Positions 53,326 through 62,723 of a DNA stretch of 64,000 bases are shown here, in pieces. Positions within the stretch are counted from its first letter, which is position 1; every line of letters starts with the position of its first letter. Below the pieces are notes generated by a model, which ran no database searches, was not told the DNA's origin, and saw only the letters and a list, made by a program, of their open reading frames with translations. The position numbers were made by a program, and so were the translations under genes. Origin of the DNA: an uncultured Lachnospiraceae bacterium (lineage in GTDB: Bacteria > Bacillota > Clostridia > Lachnospirales > Lachnospiraceae); assembly GCA_900551115.1 (NCBI GenBank), contig URUY01000004.1, forward strand, positions 62,001 through 126,000, written 5' to 3'.

Positions 53326-53520
53326 TTAACTAAATGGCATGATGTCGGGGGCAGAAGGTATTTTGCCCCCGACTGATGCCACGGATTGCTACATTGCTAC
53401 GCAATTTCCGCAATCCTGAAAACATTCACAATCCGCAGATTTACTGCGTAAATCGCTGCTTGCTCATGTTTAATGGGTCTCAAGGTTAAATACCGCATTG
53501 TGCAAGCACATTCGGTATTT
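53326..53520. repeat. Cluster of four to five consecutive hairpins, right edge of the island
   Basis: The cluster begins with TTAACTAAATGGCA, the inverted counterpart of 49537-49550. Then come GTCGGGGGCA/TGCCCCCGAC (53344-53373) with outer TGGCAT/ATGCCA; GGATTGC/GCAATCC (53383-53416) with nested ATTGC/GCAAT; GATTTAC/GTAAATC (53438-53454); and AAATACCG/CGGTATTT (53488-53520). No protein motif is present. It may be a REP-type repeat cluster or a structured RNA. The region to 53582 holds nothing else I can support. Confidence 0.5.
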
Positions 53521-53582
53521 ATACCTTTTGACCATGGTATCATGACATTGGCTTTGTCTTCTGGCCCTTTTGCCGGCACATC

Positions 53583-55316
53583 TTAATTTTCTTTTTTATA
53601 GTAAGCATCTACTCTGGTCGTCAGTGTTTGCAAGCCTGCATGGATATCATAGCATATACCGGGAATAACCGTTTTTGGATATAAAAGGTTTTGATTGGGG
53701 TCTGCATATAGAAATTCTCCATGCCCGTCACAGTCTACGGCGCTTACATGACAGCCTGAGCAGTTGTTGTGCGCATCAGCCCAGTTCTCATCAGCAGAAA
53801 AGACACAGCCCACATCAACGTGGTCGCCCCGGTTAATAGAAAAACCATAATCGTAAGCTTTGCAGGAAAGGGAACTGGTAATTTTATGGATGCGGGTATG
53901 TCCCTTTTCATCCGGCAGAAGGGTGGTTTCTACCGTAATGCCGGGATAGGGGCTCCACTTGGAGTAAACGCCGTTTTCAAGTATTTTTGATTCCTCGCAG
54001 ATACGTCTGACATACACATAGCCATTGATGACAAAAGCAAGCATATTGTCAGGTGCATTTTCACAAAGCTCGTAAGAGGACTTGGCAATACTGATGCTGA
54101 ATTTACTATCATAAGCAAATTTACCGTACTTTGCCACAATCTGTCCGTGACCGTAGGGACTGTAAACGCCCGGTGCAAATGCAGTGGTGTGAGAGCCGTA
54201 ATGCTTCACATACATATCTGCAAAGGGCATGGGACAGTCGGAAGCAAGTACAGGATAGGGTGCTGCTTCTGCCGTCCAGAAAGGATGGTCGTCCGGCAGC
54301 ATAAGAAAAGCAAATACTTTCATGCTCCAATAAGGAGAACCGGGCGCATTGTACCGTTCTGCCATAATCAGGTTGGGATAACCGTATCCGATGGTAAGGA
54401 TGCCGTTTTTGTCAAAAATTGGTTTGGCAAGCCAGCTTTTCAGGTGCCGCACAATCAGTCCCTTCATTACCGGAATGGGGAAAGGTGTCACCCCTGCTGC
54501 CAGGCAGACGGAAAAGAAGCTGACCTGTGAAAATCGGTAAGTCAGGGAACGTCCGAAAGGAATGGCGTCACCGTCTTCGTCAAACCAGTAGATAAACTGC
54601 TTTGCAAACATACCGGCACGTTCTTTATAAAGAGAGGCTCTTTTAGGGTCTTCCTCATTCATTACCATAGCATAAATCAGAGTATAAAAATGAATGGCAA
54701 AGGAAATGTAATAATCCTTTTGACCGGAATCACCGTCCTGATACCATCCGTCTCCGAGATAAAAGGTTTCCAGACCGTCCAGATAACGGGTAAGCATACC
54801 GGCATCATAGGGGCGGTTTCGTTTTTTGAGTGCAATGTTTACCAGCACGGCAAACAGAATCCAGTTGCAGACGGGAAGAGGATGCTCATTAATTTTATAC
54901 AGATAGCGGCACAGATTGTCTTTTTCCTTTTCTGATAAAGGATCCCAGACAAGCTTTGGGGCAAACAGCATTCCGTAGGAGATAGCCGCCATTTCTACAA
55001 AGCGCTGATCGAAATCACCGCATTCGCCCCAATACTCGTTGCTCTCAGGGTTTGTGCCGGCAGAAAGCCCTTTTGCGTAAATTTTTGCAAAATCGGTATC
55101 TCTTCCGCCTCCGGCAAAAAATGGTACCAAAGCCCAAAGTGGTCTGGAAAATGCCTCCATGTAGGTGGCATTAATGTCGTAATGAGCCATGGTGACGCCT
55201 AAATCAAGCTGAGCCTTTTCTGTACTATAGTAAGGCTTAAGTGGATTTAAGAGCTTAAGCATCAGATTTTGAAAGTCTTTTTTTGTTTCCATTTTCAGGT
55301 TTTTCAAATTTTCCAT
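53583..55316 (-). CDS. DUF2264 domain protein, probable polysaccharide-degradation enzyme
   Basis: The 577-residue protein is a DUF2264 member: SRPLWALVPFFAGGG, YWGECGDFDQRFVEMAAISYGM, CNWILFAVLVN and GWYQDGDSGQKDYYISFAIH are highly typical and point to an alpha/alpha barrel like those of heparinases and GH88 enzymes. The C-terminal half is beta-rich (HIHKITSSLSCKAYDYGFSINRGDH). No signal peptide is present. Function is not established from sequence; position beside heparinase-like and discoidin-like genes suggests uronic-acid oligosaccharide breakdown. AAGGAG of its ribosome site overlaps the end of the upstream gene. Confidence 0.85.
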   Translation of the reverse strand: MENLKNLKMETKKDFQNLMLKLLNPLKPYYSTEKAQLDLGVTMAHYDINATYMEAFSRPLWALVPFFAGGGRDTDFAKIYAKGLSAGTNPESNEYWGECGDFDQRFVEMAAISYGMLFAPKLVWDPLSEKEKDNLCRYLYKINEHPLPVCNWILFAVLVNIALKKRNRPYDAGMLTRYLDGLETFYLGDGWYQDGDSGQKDYYISFAIHFYTLIYAMVMNEEDPKRASLYKERAGMFAKQFIYWFDEDGDAIPFGRSLTYRFSQVSFFSVCLAAGVTPFPIPVMKGLIVRHLKSWLAKPIFDKNGILTIGYGYPNLIMAERYNAPGSPYWSMKVFAFLMLPDDHPFWTAEAAPYPVLASDCPMPFADMYVKHYGSHTTAFAPGVYSPYGHGQIVAKYGKFAYDSKFSISIAKSSYELCENAPDNMLAFVINGYVYVRRICEESKILENGVYSKWSPYPGITVETTLLPDEKGHTRIHKITSSLSCKAYDYGFSINRGDHVDVGCVFSADENWADAHNNCSGCHVSAVDCDGHGEFLYADPNQNLLYPKTVIPGICYDIHAGLQTLTTRVDAYYKKEN

Positions 55317-55321
55317 TTTAT

Positions 55322-56119
55322 TCAGTTCTCCTTTTCAGCTACGGTTCCATATACCTCTATCTGGCTGAGCGCGGGAAAGGGTGAAGGATCCTCGGCTTTT
55401 ATCAACCGGTCCATGGACAGCCAGGTAATTTCTTTTGCGGGAAAATCTATGGTGTGAGCCAGACTGCTCTTTTCAAGCTGCCAGTCAAAGCTGCTCTTGT
55501 CAGAGAAATGCAGGGTTACCTGTGTCCACCAGTTATCATGGGGAAAATCAGACCTGGTATATAAAACGATGCGGTCTGTTTTTATTTTACGCCCAAAGTC
55601 GATACGGATACAGGCATCCTCCTGTCTGTTGATGCCCCAGGACTCATAGGGCCATTCTCCGTGAGAAAGATTGGCACGTACACCATCAATGGCATTTTTG
55701 GCTGCAAAGACGGACTCGCCTCTGGTTTCTACATTGGCAGAAGCATGGGGATAGCAGGGGACGTCATGATGCTGGTCATTTGGATTGAGAGCCAGATTTC
55801 GGTAAGAGGTGATTTCATAATCAGGAGCTTTTTCTGCAAACAGGTAGTGCCTGTTACCGGAAAAGACTTTAGGTGAGTAGCTGATTCTCTTTTCTCCAAA
55901 GGGAATCAGATAGCATAGATTATCTGTCAGGTAAACAAAAGAAGCCCCCAGGGCATCGTCAACCTGAAGCTTCAAATGGATATTTTTTTGTGAGGTTTCC
56001 AAAAGAATAAAATCCCCTTCCTCATATTCATGCAGACAGACCAGGTCTACAAAGTTCTTCCCTGTTCTTTCACAGATTATCCGGTGTTCTTTATTCAATA
56101 CTTTCAGTGTCAGCAGCAT
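55322..56119 (-). CDS. Discoidin (F5/8 type C)-like carbohydrate-binding protein
   Basis: The 265-residue product has a beta-rich first half (EEGDFILLETSQKNIHLKLQVDD) and a C-terminal discoidin-like fold: NAIDGVRANLSHGEWPYESWGINRQEDACIRIDFGR and ITWLSMDRLIK. Such domains bind sugars. No signal peptide is evident, so it may act inside the cell with its partner. ATG 56119 has GAAAGGA 8 bp before it and removes a basic extension. It ends 5 bp before the DUF2264 gene starts, so the two are translated from one message. Confidence 0.75.
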   Translation of the reverse strand: MLLTLKVLNKEHRIICERTGKNFVDLVCLHEYEEGDFILLETSQKNIHLKLQVDDALGASFVYLTDNLCYLIPFGEKRISYSPKVFSGNRHYLFAEKAPDYEITSYRNLALNPNDQHHDVPCYPHASANVETRGESVFAAKNAIDGVRANLSHGEWPYESWGINRQEDACIRIDFGRKIKTDRIVLYTRSDFPHDNWWTQVTLHFSDKSSFDWQLEKSSLAHTIDFPAKEITWLSMDRLIKAEDPSPFPALSQIEVYGTVAEKEN

Positions 56120-56347
56120 AACAAAAATCCTTTCTTTTCGCAGAACATGCATTTTAATCCTCATTTCTGAGTGATCTGTCGCGAACTGTACTTTTAGTAT
56201 AAGCCTGCATAAAAAAAGCGAACATGCAATATTTTACTAATTTATGTCTTTTTCCTACAAGGTTTGCAGTGGCAGTTTCTTTTTACGAAAAAAAGAATTA
56301 TACTCAAAAAAAAGATTATTGCGTGCAGGTGGCACAGAGGGAGTTAT

Positions 56348-58177
56348 ATGGAAACATTGGTACAGGATATGTTAAAAAAGTGCAGAGAAGAGCTGAATCC
56401 GTTTCTGCCTTATCCGGCAGCAGTCAATCGGGAAGCATATGAACAGTTATCCCCCGTACTAAAAGAGCAAATAGTAAAGGCGGGAGAAGGCTGTTTGGGG
56501 TATTCCTATCCCTATATTCGTGCAACAGATTACATGAAGTTTAAAAGAACCGGAAACCGTGTAGAGTTTGAAGAACTGTATTTTGCAAAAAGGCGGGCGT
56601 TGAATGCCCTTGTTCTGGCAGAATGTGTAGAATACAGGGGCAGATTCTTAGATGACATTATAAATGGTATTTTTGCTGTTTGTGACGAGGCCGGATGGCA
56701 GCTGCCGCCTCATAACGCATATATCAGGGATTCGGCACAGTTTTTACTGCCGGATGTAACCAGACCGGTACTTGATTTGTTTGCATGTGAGACAGGCGCC
56801 CAGTTGGCATGCATCATTTATTTGCTGCAGGATGAGCTTAACGGGGTCAGTCCCTTTGTATGCAAGAGGATTTTGCAGGAGCTTAAAACAAGGATTGTAA
56901 AGCCATACCTGTGCAGGCATTTCTGGTGGATGGGAAAGGGTGACGAGCCCATGTGTAACTGGACTGTCTGGTGTACCCAGAATATTCTGCTTACTTTTTT
57001 TCTGACAAAGCAGAATAAGAAAAACCGGAAGCAGGTCCTGCAGAAAGCAGCAGAGAGCTGTGACTTTTTCCTAAAAGATTATGGGGAGGATGGCTGCTGC
57101 GAAGAGGGTGCCGGGTATTACCGTCATGCAGGACTTTGCCTGTTTAATGCATTTGAAGTTTTTGCGGCTGTGCTTTGCGGAAAATTTGAGAAGCTTTACG
57201 AAGAGAAAAAGATAAAAAACATTGCAGATTATATCCGTCAGATGCATGTAAGAGACAAGTATTATTTTAATTTTGCAGACTGCTCACCGGTGGCGGGGCG
57301 GGCAGGAGTAAGGGAGTATCTGTTCGGAATCCGTACAAAGCAGCCGGCATTATCGGATTTTGCCGCAAGGGATTTTGTGGCAGGCGGCAGCAGGCTTGGT
57401 GAAGAGGAAATCAATCTTTTTTACCGGCTGCAGGAGCTTTTTACCTATGATGAGATAAAAGCAAGGGGACAGGAGCTGTGGTCTGTCCCGGAGGCAGTAA
57501 AAGAAGACATCTATTTTCCCAGTGTAGGATTGTTTCTTGCAGAGAGCCGCCGTATTTCACTGGCTGTGAAAGCGGGAGACAACAATGACAGTCATAATCA
57601 CAACGATACGGGGAGCTTTATTGCTTATATGGATGGAAAACCGTTGTTTGCAGATGTCGGTGTGGAAAGCTATACAGCAAAGACTTTTTCGGACAGACGT
57701 TATGAAATCTGGACAATGCAGTCGGGATATCATAATCTCCCTACGATAGAAGGTCTGGATGAAAAAGACGGGGAAGAATACCGGGCTGAAAATGTCAGGG
57801 TTTTTTTAGAACAGCCTGAGGGAAAAAGCAAAATCAGCATGCATTTGGAAAAAGCATATCCTTTACAGAATAAAGGCATTTTCTATGCAAGGGAAGTGGA
57901 GCTGAAAAAAACGGAAGAAAAGATTCTGATACAGGATACCACCAATGCAAAAGACGTTATATTGAATTTCATTACTTATGAAAAACCGTTTTGGGAAAAA
58001 GAGAAAATATGCATAGGTTCACTGGCAGCAGCGTCCGTTTCCGGGGCGGATATGCTTGCCGTAGAGGAGCTTTCTGTGACAGACGCACGGTTAAAGACGG
58101 CATGGGACCATAGCCTGTACCGTATCCGGCTGAAAATGACAGGAGAAAAATTCTATATGGAAATAAAACCATTTTAA
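56348..58177 (+). CDS. Heparinase II/III-like protein (PL12/PL15/PL21-type fold)
   Basis: The 609-residue protein has an N-terminal alpha/alpha toroid (HNAYIRDSAQFLLPDVTRPVL, EEGAGYYRHAGLCLFNAFE) and a C-terminal beta-sheet domain starting near residue 400 with SHNHNDTGSFI (His416, His418), the hallmark of the heparinase II/III family. Tyr and His residues in the toroid would do the elimination chemistry. No signal peptide is present. It would cut imported acidic oligosaccharides to unsaturated uronates, feeding the GH88 enzyme. ATG 56348 has GAGGGAG 5 bp before it. It diverges from the DUF2264 operon; its stop is inside a tandem repeat. Confidence 0.82.
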   Translation: METLVQDMLKKCREELNPFLPYPAAVNREAYEQLSPVLKEQIVKAGEGCLGYSYPYIRATDYMKFKRTGNRVEFEELYFAKRRALNALVLAECVEYRGRFLDDIINGIFAVCDEAGWQLPPHNAYIRDSAQFLLPDVTRPVLDLFACETGAQLACIIYLLQDELNGVSPFVCKRILQELKTRIVKPYLCRHFWWMGKGDEPMCNWTVWCTQNILLTFFLTKQNKKNRKQVLQKAAESCDFFLKDYGEDGCCEEGAGYYRHAGLCLFNAFEVFAAVLCGKFEKLYEEKKIKNIADYIRQMHVRDKYYFNFADCSPVAGRAGVREYLFGIRTKQPALSDFAARDFVAGGSRLGEEEINLFYRLQELFTYDEIKARGQELWSVPEAVKEDIYFPSVGLFLAESRRISLAVKAGDNNDSHNHNDTGSFIAYMDGKPLFADVGVESYTAKTFSDRRYEIWTMQSGYHNLPTIEGLDEKDGEEYRAENVRVFLEQPEGKSKISMHLEKAYPLQNKGIFYAREVELKKTEEKILIQDTTNAKDVILNFITYEKPFWEKEKICIGSLAAASVSGADMLAVEELSVTDARLKTAWDHSLYRIRLKMTGEKFYMEIKPF

Positions 58178-58224
58178 GGGAGCGTAAAGAGGGAAATAAA
58201 ACCATTTTACGGAGGCGTAAAGAG
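58159..58224. repeat. Two tandem copies of a 33-bp unit across a stop codon
   Basis: Unit 58159-58191 is repeated at 58192-58224, differing only around AAGGGAGCG versus ACGGAGGCG. The first unit contains the last codons and TAA of the heparinase gene. The second repeats the coding end, but its TAA is TAC. Confidence 0.85.
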
Positions 58225-58256
58225 GGAAAGTGAACCCTGAAATACGGAAACGAAAT

Positions 58257-58285
58257 ATGACAGGTAACCTAAAAAGAGTTATAAT
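58257..58285 (+). promoter_or_regulatory. Promoter of the alpha/beta hydrolase gene
   Basis: ATGACA (58257-58262), 17 bp, TATAAT (58280-58285). The -10 is perfect and the -35 differs in one base. It lies 57 bp before the gene at 58342. Confidence 0.75.
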
Positions 58286-58341
58286 ATAAAATTGAAAGAA
58301 ACTAATACCATATACAATAAGAAAGGGGAGTAAAAGGGGTA

Positions 58342-58959
58342 ATGAAGCACATTTTAATACATGGAATGGGGCAGACAGATATAAGCTGGCAGCAGGTGCG
58401 GGAAAAAATGAGTATAACGGCAGACTGCCCCAACCTATATGACTTTATGAAGGAGTCAGCAGATTATGATGCACTGTATGATGCGTTTGCAGGATGGTGC
58501 AATACATTTGATGAACCACTCTATTTATGCGGTTTGTCACTGGGCGGGGTGCTGGCACTGGATTATGCAGGACACTTTCCTGAAAAAGTAGCATCTCTTG
58601 TTCTTATAGGAACACCTTACAAAATCCCGAAGCTTATGTTCGGATTTCAAAATCTGGTTTTTCATGTTATGCCTGAAAAGGCGTTTAAAAGCATGGGGGC
58701 TTCCAAGGATAAAGTGATATCTCTTACCGGTTCTATGAAAAAGCTGGATATCCCGGCGATGACACAGAATATTGCATGTAAGACTTTGATTCTGTGCGGC
58801 GAAAAAGACGGAACCAATTATAAAAGCGGAAAGTTACTTCATGCGGCGATAGCAGACAGCCGTTTTTTGGAAGTGAAGGGTGCGGGGCATGAAGTAAACG
58901 TAGATAATCCCCATGAATTGGCTGAAATTCTGACCGGGTTCTGGGAAGCTTATAATTAA
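58342..58959 (+). CDS. Alpha/beta hydrolase
   Basis: The 205-residue protein starts HILIHGMGQTD (oxyanion region), has nucleophile Ser66 in CGLSLGG, an acid candidate in CGEKDGTN and the catalytic His in GAGHEVNVDNP. It is a compact cytoplasmic esterase or lipase-like hydrolase of unknown substrate. AAAGGGGAG lies before the ATG. It has its own promoter and stands alone. The function beyond hydrolysis is not visible. Confidence 0.88.
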   Translation: MKHILIHGMGQTDISWQQVREKMSITADCPNLYDFMKESADYDALYDAFAGWCNTFDEPLYLCGLSLGGVLALDYAGHFPEKVASLVLIGTPYKIPKLMFGFQNLVFHVMPEKAFKSMGASKDKVISLTGSMKKLDIPAMTQNIACKTLILCGEKDGTNYKSGKLLHAAIADSRFLEVKGAGHEVNVDNPHELAEILTGFWEAYN

Positions 58960-58981
58960 GATTTTAAAGCTGATAGGAGTG

Positions 58982-58990
58982 TGATATAAT
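58982..58990 (+). promoter_or_regulatory. Extended -10 promoter of the DUF3160 gene
   Basis: TGATATAAT is a perfect extended -10 (TG, one base, TATAAT). The -35 is poor (TTTTAA). The broken lipoprotein gene starts 25 bp later. Confidence 0.6.
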
Positions 58991-59014
58991 AAAGAAAAAG
59001 GGGAGGGATAGCTT

Positions 59015-61242
59015 ATGCAGAAACAAAAGTGGAAACTGACAGCGATTATAGTGGTAATGGCTATGCTGTGTGGGTGTGCCGGACAGCCGCCGGTAAGTAC
59101 GGGCGAAAAGGGGAATGCTCCACAAACAGACAGTACGGATTTACAGGTATCAGAGGAAACGATACCGGAAGAAACAAAGGATACCGAAGTAATTAGTTTA
59201 TCCGCAATGGGTGACAGACCGATGTTAATTAACACGGCGGCTGTGAGCGGCGAAAGCAGTGTAACGGCGTGTGTGGAGCAGTATGAGGTAGAGCCGGATT
59301 TGAGTAATGTAGAAAATATGTGGCAGTTTTATCTGGACGGAGAAATAACGGATAAAATTGCGCAGAACGGTTTTGTGATAAGCGGAAATGCCGGCAGTGA
59401 ATTTTTTCAAATCTACGAAGAAAACCGGTACAGCATGATTCCCAACTTTGTAACGGTTGATTCCATGATGCATACCTACCATCTGTATTTTGTCCATCTG
59501 TTGAAAAATGTCGAGAGAGAGTATTTGACAGACAGTGTGACGCAGTTAAGTAAAAGGATGCTTGCTGACAGCATTGCGCAGTATGAAGTATTAAAGGGCA
59601 GTGAGTGGGAAAGCGCAGCGGCACGCAATGTTGCTTTTTCACGGTGGGAGCGAAGCTTCTTGATGAGAATACTGCGGTAAATGAGGATGTGGCAGATGTA
59701 GTACAGTATGAGCTTGCTTGTATTGCACAGGCAGGCGGCATCGGGGAATCTCAGATAACAGGAGCTTTTGAGGATTATTCCCAATACACGCCCCGCGGCT
59801 ATTATGAGGGTGATGCTGCATTGGAGGCGTATTTCCGGGCGATGATGTGGTATGGAAGGATTCATTTTACCCAGGAGACGGAGGAGCTTAACAGAAGTGC
59901 GCTTCTGATTACCAAGGCACTGGGGGAGGATGCAGAAGCGTACCGGTTATGGGAGTCAGTGTATGCGGTCACCTCGTTTTTTGCAGGTGCCAGCGATGAT
60001 TTGGGAGTGTGTGAATACGCACCGGTTATCGGCAGGGCATATGGTGATGCTGTCACAACAGAGGATTTAATCGGGGATACAGAGGCTTTTTCGGAATATT
60101 GTGCCATGATCCGGGAGCTTCCGGTGCCGGCAATCAACTCTCTGCCAATTATGGACGGAGACGATAATGTTATTCGCGGCTTCCGGTTTATGGGCCAGCG
60201 TTTTACGATTGATGCAGCAATTATGCAGAAGCTGATATACAGTGATGTAAAGGCAAACAGTGAGGGCGAAAAGCGGATGCTTCCCGATGTGCTGGATGTA
60301 CCGGCAGCACTTGGCAGTGACATGGCACTTCGTATTTTAGAGGAAAATGGTGCCACTGATTATGAAGGCTATTCGGAAAATATGGATATGTTAAGAAGCG
60401 CTTTGTCAGAAGCGGATGATTCGCTCTTTTCGGCAAGCCTTTATGCAGGGTGGCTTAATACCCTTCGGCCTTTGCTTGAGGAAAAGGGTGAAGGGTACCC
60501 GGCATTTATGCAGAGTGAGGAATGGTGTAAGAAAAACCTTGAGTGCTTTGCAGGCAGTTTTACAGAGCTTAAGCACGATACCGTACTTTATTCCAAACAG
60601 GTAATGGCAGAAATGGGAGGCGGCATGGAAGAAGAGCCTGACGACAGAGGCTATGTGGAGCCGGAGCCTCTTGTATATGAGAGATTTAGGAATCTCTCTT
60701 TAATGACGGCACAGGGTCTTAAGAAATACGGAATGCTTTCTGCTGCTGATGAGGAAAATCTGGCACGCTTATCAGAGCTTGCAGACCGGCTGTCTGTGAT
60801 TTCTGTTAAGGAGCTTACAGAGGAACCCCTGACAGACGAGGAATATGAACTGATTAAAAGCTACGGCGGCAATATCGAACATTTCTGGTATGAGGCTATC
60901 AAGGGTGAGGACGAATCGGAGTATATATCCGCGCAGGCTTATCCGGCAGCAATTGTGGTAGATATCGCAACGAACCCCAACGGGGCGGTGCTTGAGATTG
61001 CCACAGGTAATCCCTCCACAATTTATGTGGCAGTAAAGGTAGACGGCAAAATAAAGCTTGCAAGGGGAAGCGTATATACCTTTTATCAGTTTATACAGCC
61101 GATTGATAACAGGCTGACAGATTCGGAGTGGCGTCTGATGATGGGATTACAGGCGGATGAAGACGGAAATTATCATTATGATACGAAGATTGCGCAGCCG
61201 GCATGGACAGACAGCTACCGGTTTAGGTATGACTGGGAATAA
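59015..61242 (+). pseudogene. DUF3160 lipoprotein with a single frameshift
   Basis: The first part encodes a lipoprotein signal with lipobox MLCGC and MIPNFVTVDSMMHTYHLYFVHLLKNVE, typical of DUF3160. The frame ends at 59680 in a spurious tail. The true continuation (FFTVGAKLLDENTAVN to the stop at 61242) lies in another frame. One extra T in the T5 run at 59635-59639 would join them into ARNVAFFTVGAKLL and a protein of about 742 residues. The downstream half is otherwise intact, so the change is recent, a sequencing error, or slippage-controlled. Function of the family is unknown; it is exported to the cell surface. Confidence 0.8.
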
Positions 61243-62683
61243 GCTTTTCAAAATAACAGCAACAATCCTGATAGCGGCGGTATGTATCGCCGCTGTCTTG
61301 TATGCGCTTTGGAGTCAGGGGTGTTTTCTGCCCCGTTGGATAATATGGGAAAATAAAAAAATCTGTGATGAATCCGGCGAATATGAAATTGTACTGCAGA
61401 ACAAAACGGTTACGGTACTGTATGAAGAGGCAGAAGCTTGGACCTCGCCTGAAGGTGTCAGGGTACAGGATGTGTTATCCTGCGACATAGACGGCGACAA
61501 GGCGGATGAGCTGGTTTTGCTTTGCTGGAAGATCGGACGGTACGGCAGACATAAGCCTTTTTGGGTGGAAAAGGATGAGCAAAGCTGGTCACAGCATATT
61601 TTTGTATACGAATATGCCCAAAAACAGGTACAGCCAAAGTGGATGTCATCCTATATCGGTCAGGAGGTTTTTAAAATCAGCGTAAATCGGGAGAACCCTC
61701 CCCTTAACCGTCTGCTGTTGACCGATTCGGAGGGAAACGTAAGCAGCTGGATATGGGATTTTTGGGGCTTTACCAAAGAAGATACGGAGGTTTCCTTTGT
61801 CGTATTCGGAGATAATCTGATTCACGAGCCAATATACAGGTACGGCTTACAAAAGGAAAAGTCCTTTGATTTCTTATATGAGAATATAAAGGACGTAATA
61901 TCAGAAAGCGATATTGCCGTAATCAATCAGGAAACGCCTTTTGTAGAAGACCCTGCCATGTACCATGATTTTCCCAGATTCGGTACCCCTGTTTCGGTGG
62001 GAGAAGCTATTGTGAACGCCGGGTTTGACGTGGTGACCTGTGCAACCAATCATGCATTGGACAGGGGGGCATACGGTATCGGCGTTACCAGAGATTATTT
62101 TGCATCACAGGGAGTGCTGTGCCTGGGAATACAAAAAGAAGAAGATACGGTATATAAGCCGTATGAAATTCTTGTAAAAAAAGGCATTCGGTTTGCCCTG
62201 CTGAATTATTCCTATGGTACCAACGGAATCCTGCTTCCCGAGGAAAATCCCAATATGGTTCACTTATTGGAGGACGAGGATAAAATCAGGGAGGATATCG
62301 AAAGGGCGAGGTCTGAGGCAGATTTTGTCATTGTATTTGTTCATTGGGGAACGGAGAATTCGGAGCAGCCGGATGCAGAACAACAGAAATGGGCACAGGT
62401 GTTTTTAGACAGTAAGGCAGATGTGGTAGTCGGCACGCATCCTCATGCATTGCAGCCCTGTGAGATAATGGTGGGTGAAGACGGGCATGAAATGCTTGTG
62501 TACTATTCTCTTGGAAATTATATCAGTGCCCAGTCGGAAAAGACCTGCGTAAAGGGCGGCATGGCAAGCTTTACGGTAGGGCTTACGGAAGAAGGGTATC
62601 GGATTATAGAATATGATATGCAGCCTCTTCAGATTACATGGAACGAAGAGAGTACCTATGAGGTGGATTTTTTAGAAAACTGA
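61229..62683 (+). CDS. CapA-like metallophosphatase family protein (PGA_cap)
   Basis: The 484-residue protein has an N-terminal membrane helix (ATILIAAVCIAAVLYALW), a beta-rich region of about 170 residues, and a CapA-type domain from about 200: VFGDNLIHEP, INQETPFVEDP, TCATNHALDRG, VFVHWGTENSEQ and VVGTHPHALQP provide the metal-site residues. CapA relatives act in poly-gamma-glutamate capsule synthesis or other surface polymer work; here no capB or capC is seen. The start overlaps the DUF3160 gene by 14 bp, so the two were translated as a unit. It probably faces outside. Confidence 0.8.
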   Translation: MTGNKLFKITATILIAAVCIAAVLYALWSQGCFLPRWIIWENKKICDESGEYEIVLQNKTVTVLYEEAEAWTSPEGVRVQDVLSCDIDGDKADELVLLCWKIGRYGRHKPFWVEKDEQSWSQHIFVYEYAQKQVQPKWMSSYIGQEVFKISVNRENPPLNRLLLTDSEGNVSSWIWDFWGFTKEDTEVSFVVFGDNLIHEPIYRYGLQKEKSFDFLYENIKDVISESDIAVINQETPFVEDPAMYHDFPRFGTPVSVGEAIVNAGFDVVTCATNHALDRGAYGIGVTRDYFASQGVLCLGIQKEEDTVYKPYEILVKKGIRFALLNYSYGTNGILLPEENPNMVHLLEDEDKIREDIERARSEADFVIVFVHWGTENSEQPDAEQQKWAQVFLDSKADVVVGTHPHALQPCEIMVGEDGHEMLVYYSLGNYISAQSEKTCVKGGMASFTVGLTEEGYRIIEYDMQPLQITWNEESTYEVDFLEN

Positions 62684-62723
62684 CGGCACAGGTTACAGGC
62701 GGCAAGGAGAATGAGGAAAAGAA

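Noticed and set aside
53397..53579. 60-residue minus-strand ORF at the island edge
   Set aside because: It spans consecutive hairpins, has no ribosome site and no recognisable motif; better explained as repeat sequence.
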